Of a stretch of 13,130 nt of DNA, positions 12,714 to 13,130 are shown in pieces. How positions within the stretch are numbered: the first letter of the stretch is position 1; each line of letters starts with the position of its first letter. The notes under the pieces were generated by a model. That model saw nothing but the letters and a program-made list of their open reading frames with translations, ran no database searches and was not told the DNA's origin. The position numbers and the translations under genes are program-made. The stretch spans positions 1 through 13,130 of the forward strand of contig JBLNEO010000203.1 of NCBI GenBank assembly GCA_050262775.1, given 5' to 3'. The stretch comes from DATHTC01 sp050262775 (GTDB lineage: Bacteria > Actinomycetota > Thermoleophilia > Gaiellales > Gaiellaceae).

Positions 12714-13130
12714 ATGATCCACCTGCGCCTCGTCGTGCCGCCGGCCCTCGTCGCGCAGGTGCTGCGCCTGCTGCGCGCCACGCGCTCGGTCTACGGGATC
12801 GTCCACCTGCCCGGCGTCGCCGAGCGCCCGGCCGGCGACGTGATCACCTGCGAGGTGCCGCGCGAGGACGCGAGCGTCCTCGTCGACGGGCTCTGCGCAC
12901 TCGGGCTCGACGAGCAGGGGGCGATCCTCCTCGAGTCGGTCGACACGGCCGTGTCGAAGCAGGCGCGGCGCGCCGCGCGCGTCGCCGAGGGCTCGCCGGC
13001 GGACGCCGTCGTCTGGGAGGAGGTCGAGGCGCGAACGTCGGAGGCGACGGAGCTCTCGGCGAGCTTCCTCGCCTTCATGGTGCTGGCGACGATGATCGCC
13101 GGCGTCGGCATCCTCACCGACTCGATCGTG
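12714..13130 (+). CDS. DUF389-family membrane protein (N-terminal part; runs off the window)
   Basis: The first 139 codons of a protein cut by the right edge. Residues 1-80 form a soluble alpha/beta regulatory-like domain (MIHLRLVVPPALVAQVL ... GIVHLPGVAERPAGDVITCEVPRE). The characteristic DUF389 lead-in follows: a polar stretch EEVEARTSEATELSASF and then the first membrane helix FMVLATMIAGVGILTDS (121-137). DUF389 (TIGR00341-like) proteins are multi-pass membrane proteins of unknown function. Only the start of the membrane domain is visible here. The gene is divergent from the permease operon with a 14-base gap, an arrangement that could reflect co-control but does not prove shared function. 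Confidence 0.85.
   Translation, partial: MIHLRLVVPPALVAQVLRLLRATRSVYGIVHLPGVAERPAGDVITCEVPREDASVLVDGLCALGLDEQGAILLESVDTAVSKQARRAARVAEGSPADAVVWEEVEARTSEATELSASFLAFMVLATMIAGVGILTDSIV

Noticed and set aside
12801..13117. Minus-strand open frame at the right edge
   Set aside because: It is Ser/Arg/Thr-rich, antisense to the DUF389 gene, which has a clear family pattern on the plus strand.

Overview
The window is very G+C-rich (third codon positions almost always G or C), with dense genes, 4-base GTGA overlaps, many GTG starts and sparse Shine-Dalgarno sites. This suggests a high-G+C actinobacterium; a deep branch such as Thermoleophilia (Solirubrobacter- or Gaiella-like) is my guess from style and gene content, not from a marker gene. 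There is no sign of a mobile element, CRISPR array, tRNA or rRNA.

Left part (1-5910, minus strand): a predicted vitamin B12 uptake operon. A cobalamin riboswitch (5767-5910) leads a run of six overlapping genes: a secreted DUF4430 protein, a DUF4430 lipoprotein, the ECF transmembrane subunit EcfT, a fused two-domain ECF ATPase, a six- to seven-helix ECF S component, and a secreted alpha/alpha-toroid (prenyltransferase-repeat) protein. DUF4430 and the toroid are the bacterial counterparts of the two domains of animal intrinsic factor/transcobalamin. The operon therefore looks like an outside-the-membrane corrinoid-capture device coupled to an ECF importer. A stand-alone CinA-type MoCF domain gene follows, with its own apparent promoter. 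Bases 1-157 hold no gene I can support.

Middle (5939-6511, plus strand): a short VanZ-like membrane protein, divergent from the riboswitch, and a 73-residue charged helical protein of unknown function.

Right part (6515-12699, minus strand): two tandem APC-superfamily permeases with C-terminal universal-stress-protein domains, separated by a 56-residue two-helix membrane protein. Then come two TrkA/RCK regulatory proteins (one Rossmann domain only, one Rossmann plus TrkA-C) and a PQQ-dependent sugar dehydrogenase-type lipoprotein. The TrkA pair and the Usp-fused permeases together suggest potassium (or other cation) transport. Divergent from this, a DUF389 protein runs off the right edge (12714-13130).

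A recurring signal is a TANNNT hexamer exactly six bases before the start codon of genes that begin a transcription unit and lack a Shine-Dalgarno (CinA-like, VanZ-like, TrkA-N, DUF389), which indicates leaderless transcripts. In both divergent intergenic regions the -10 elements of the two strands share the same TA dinucleotide.
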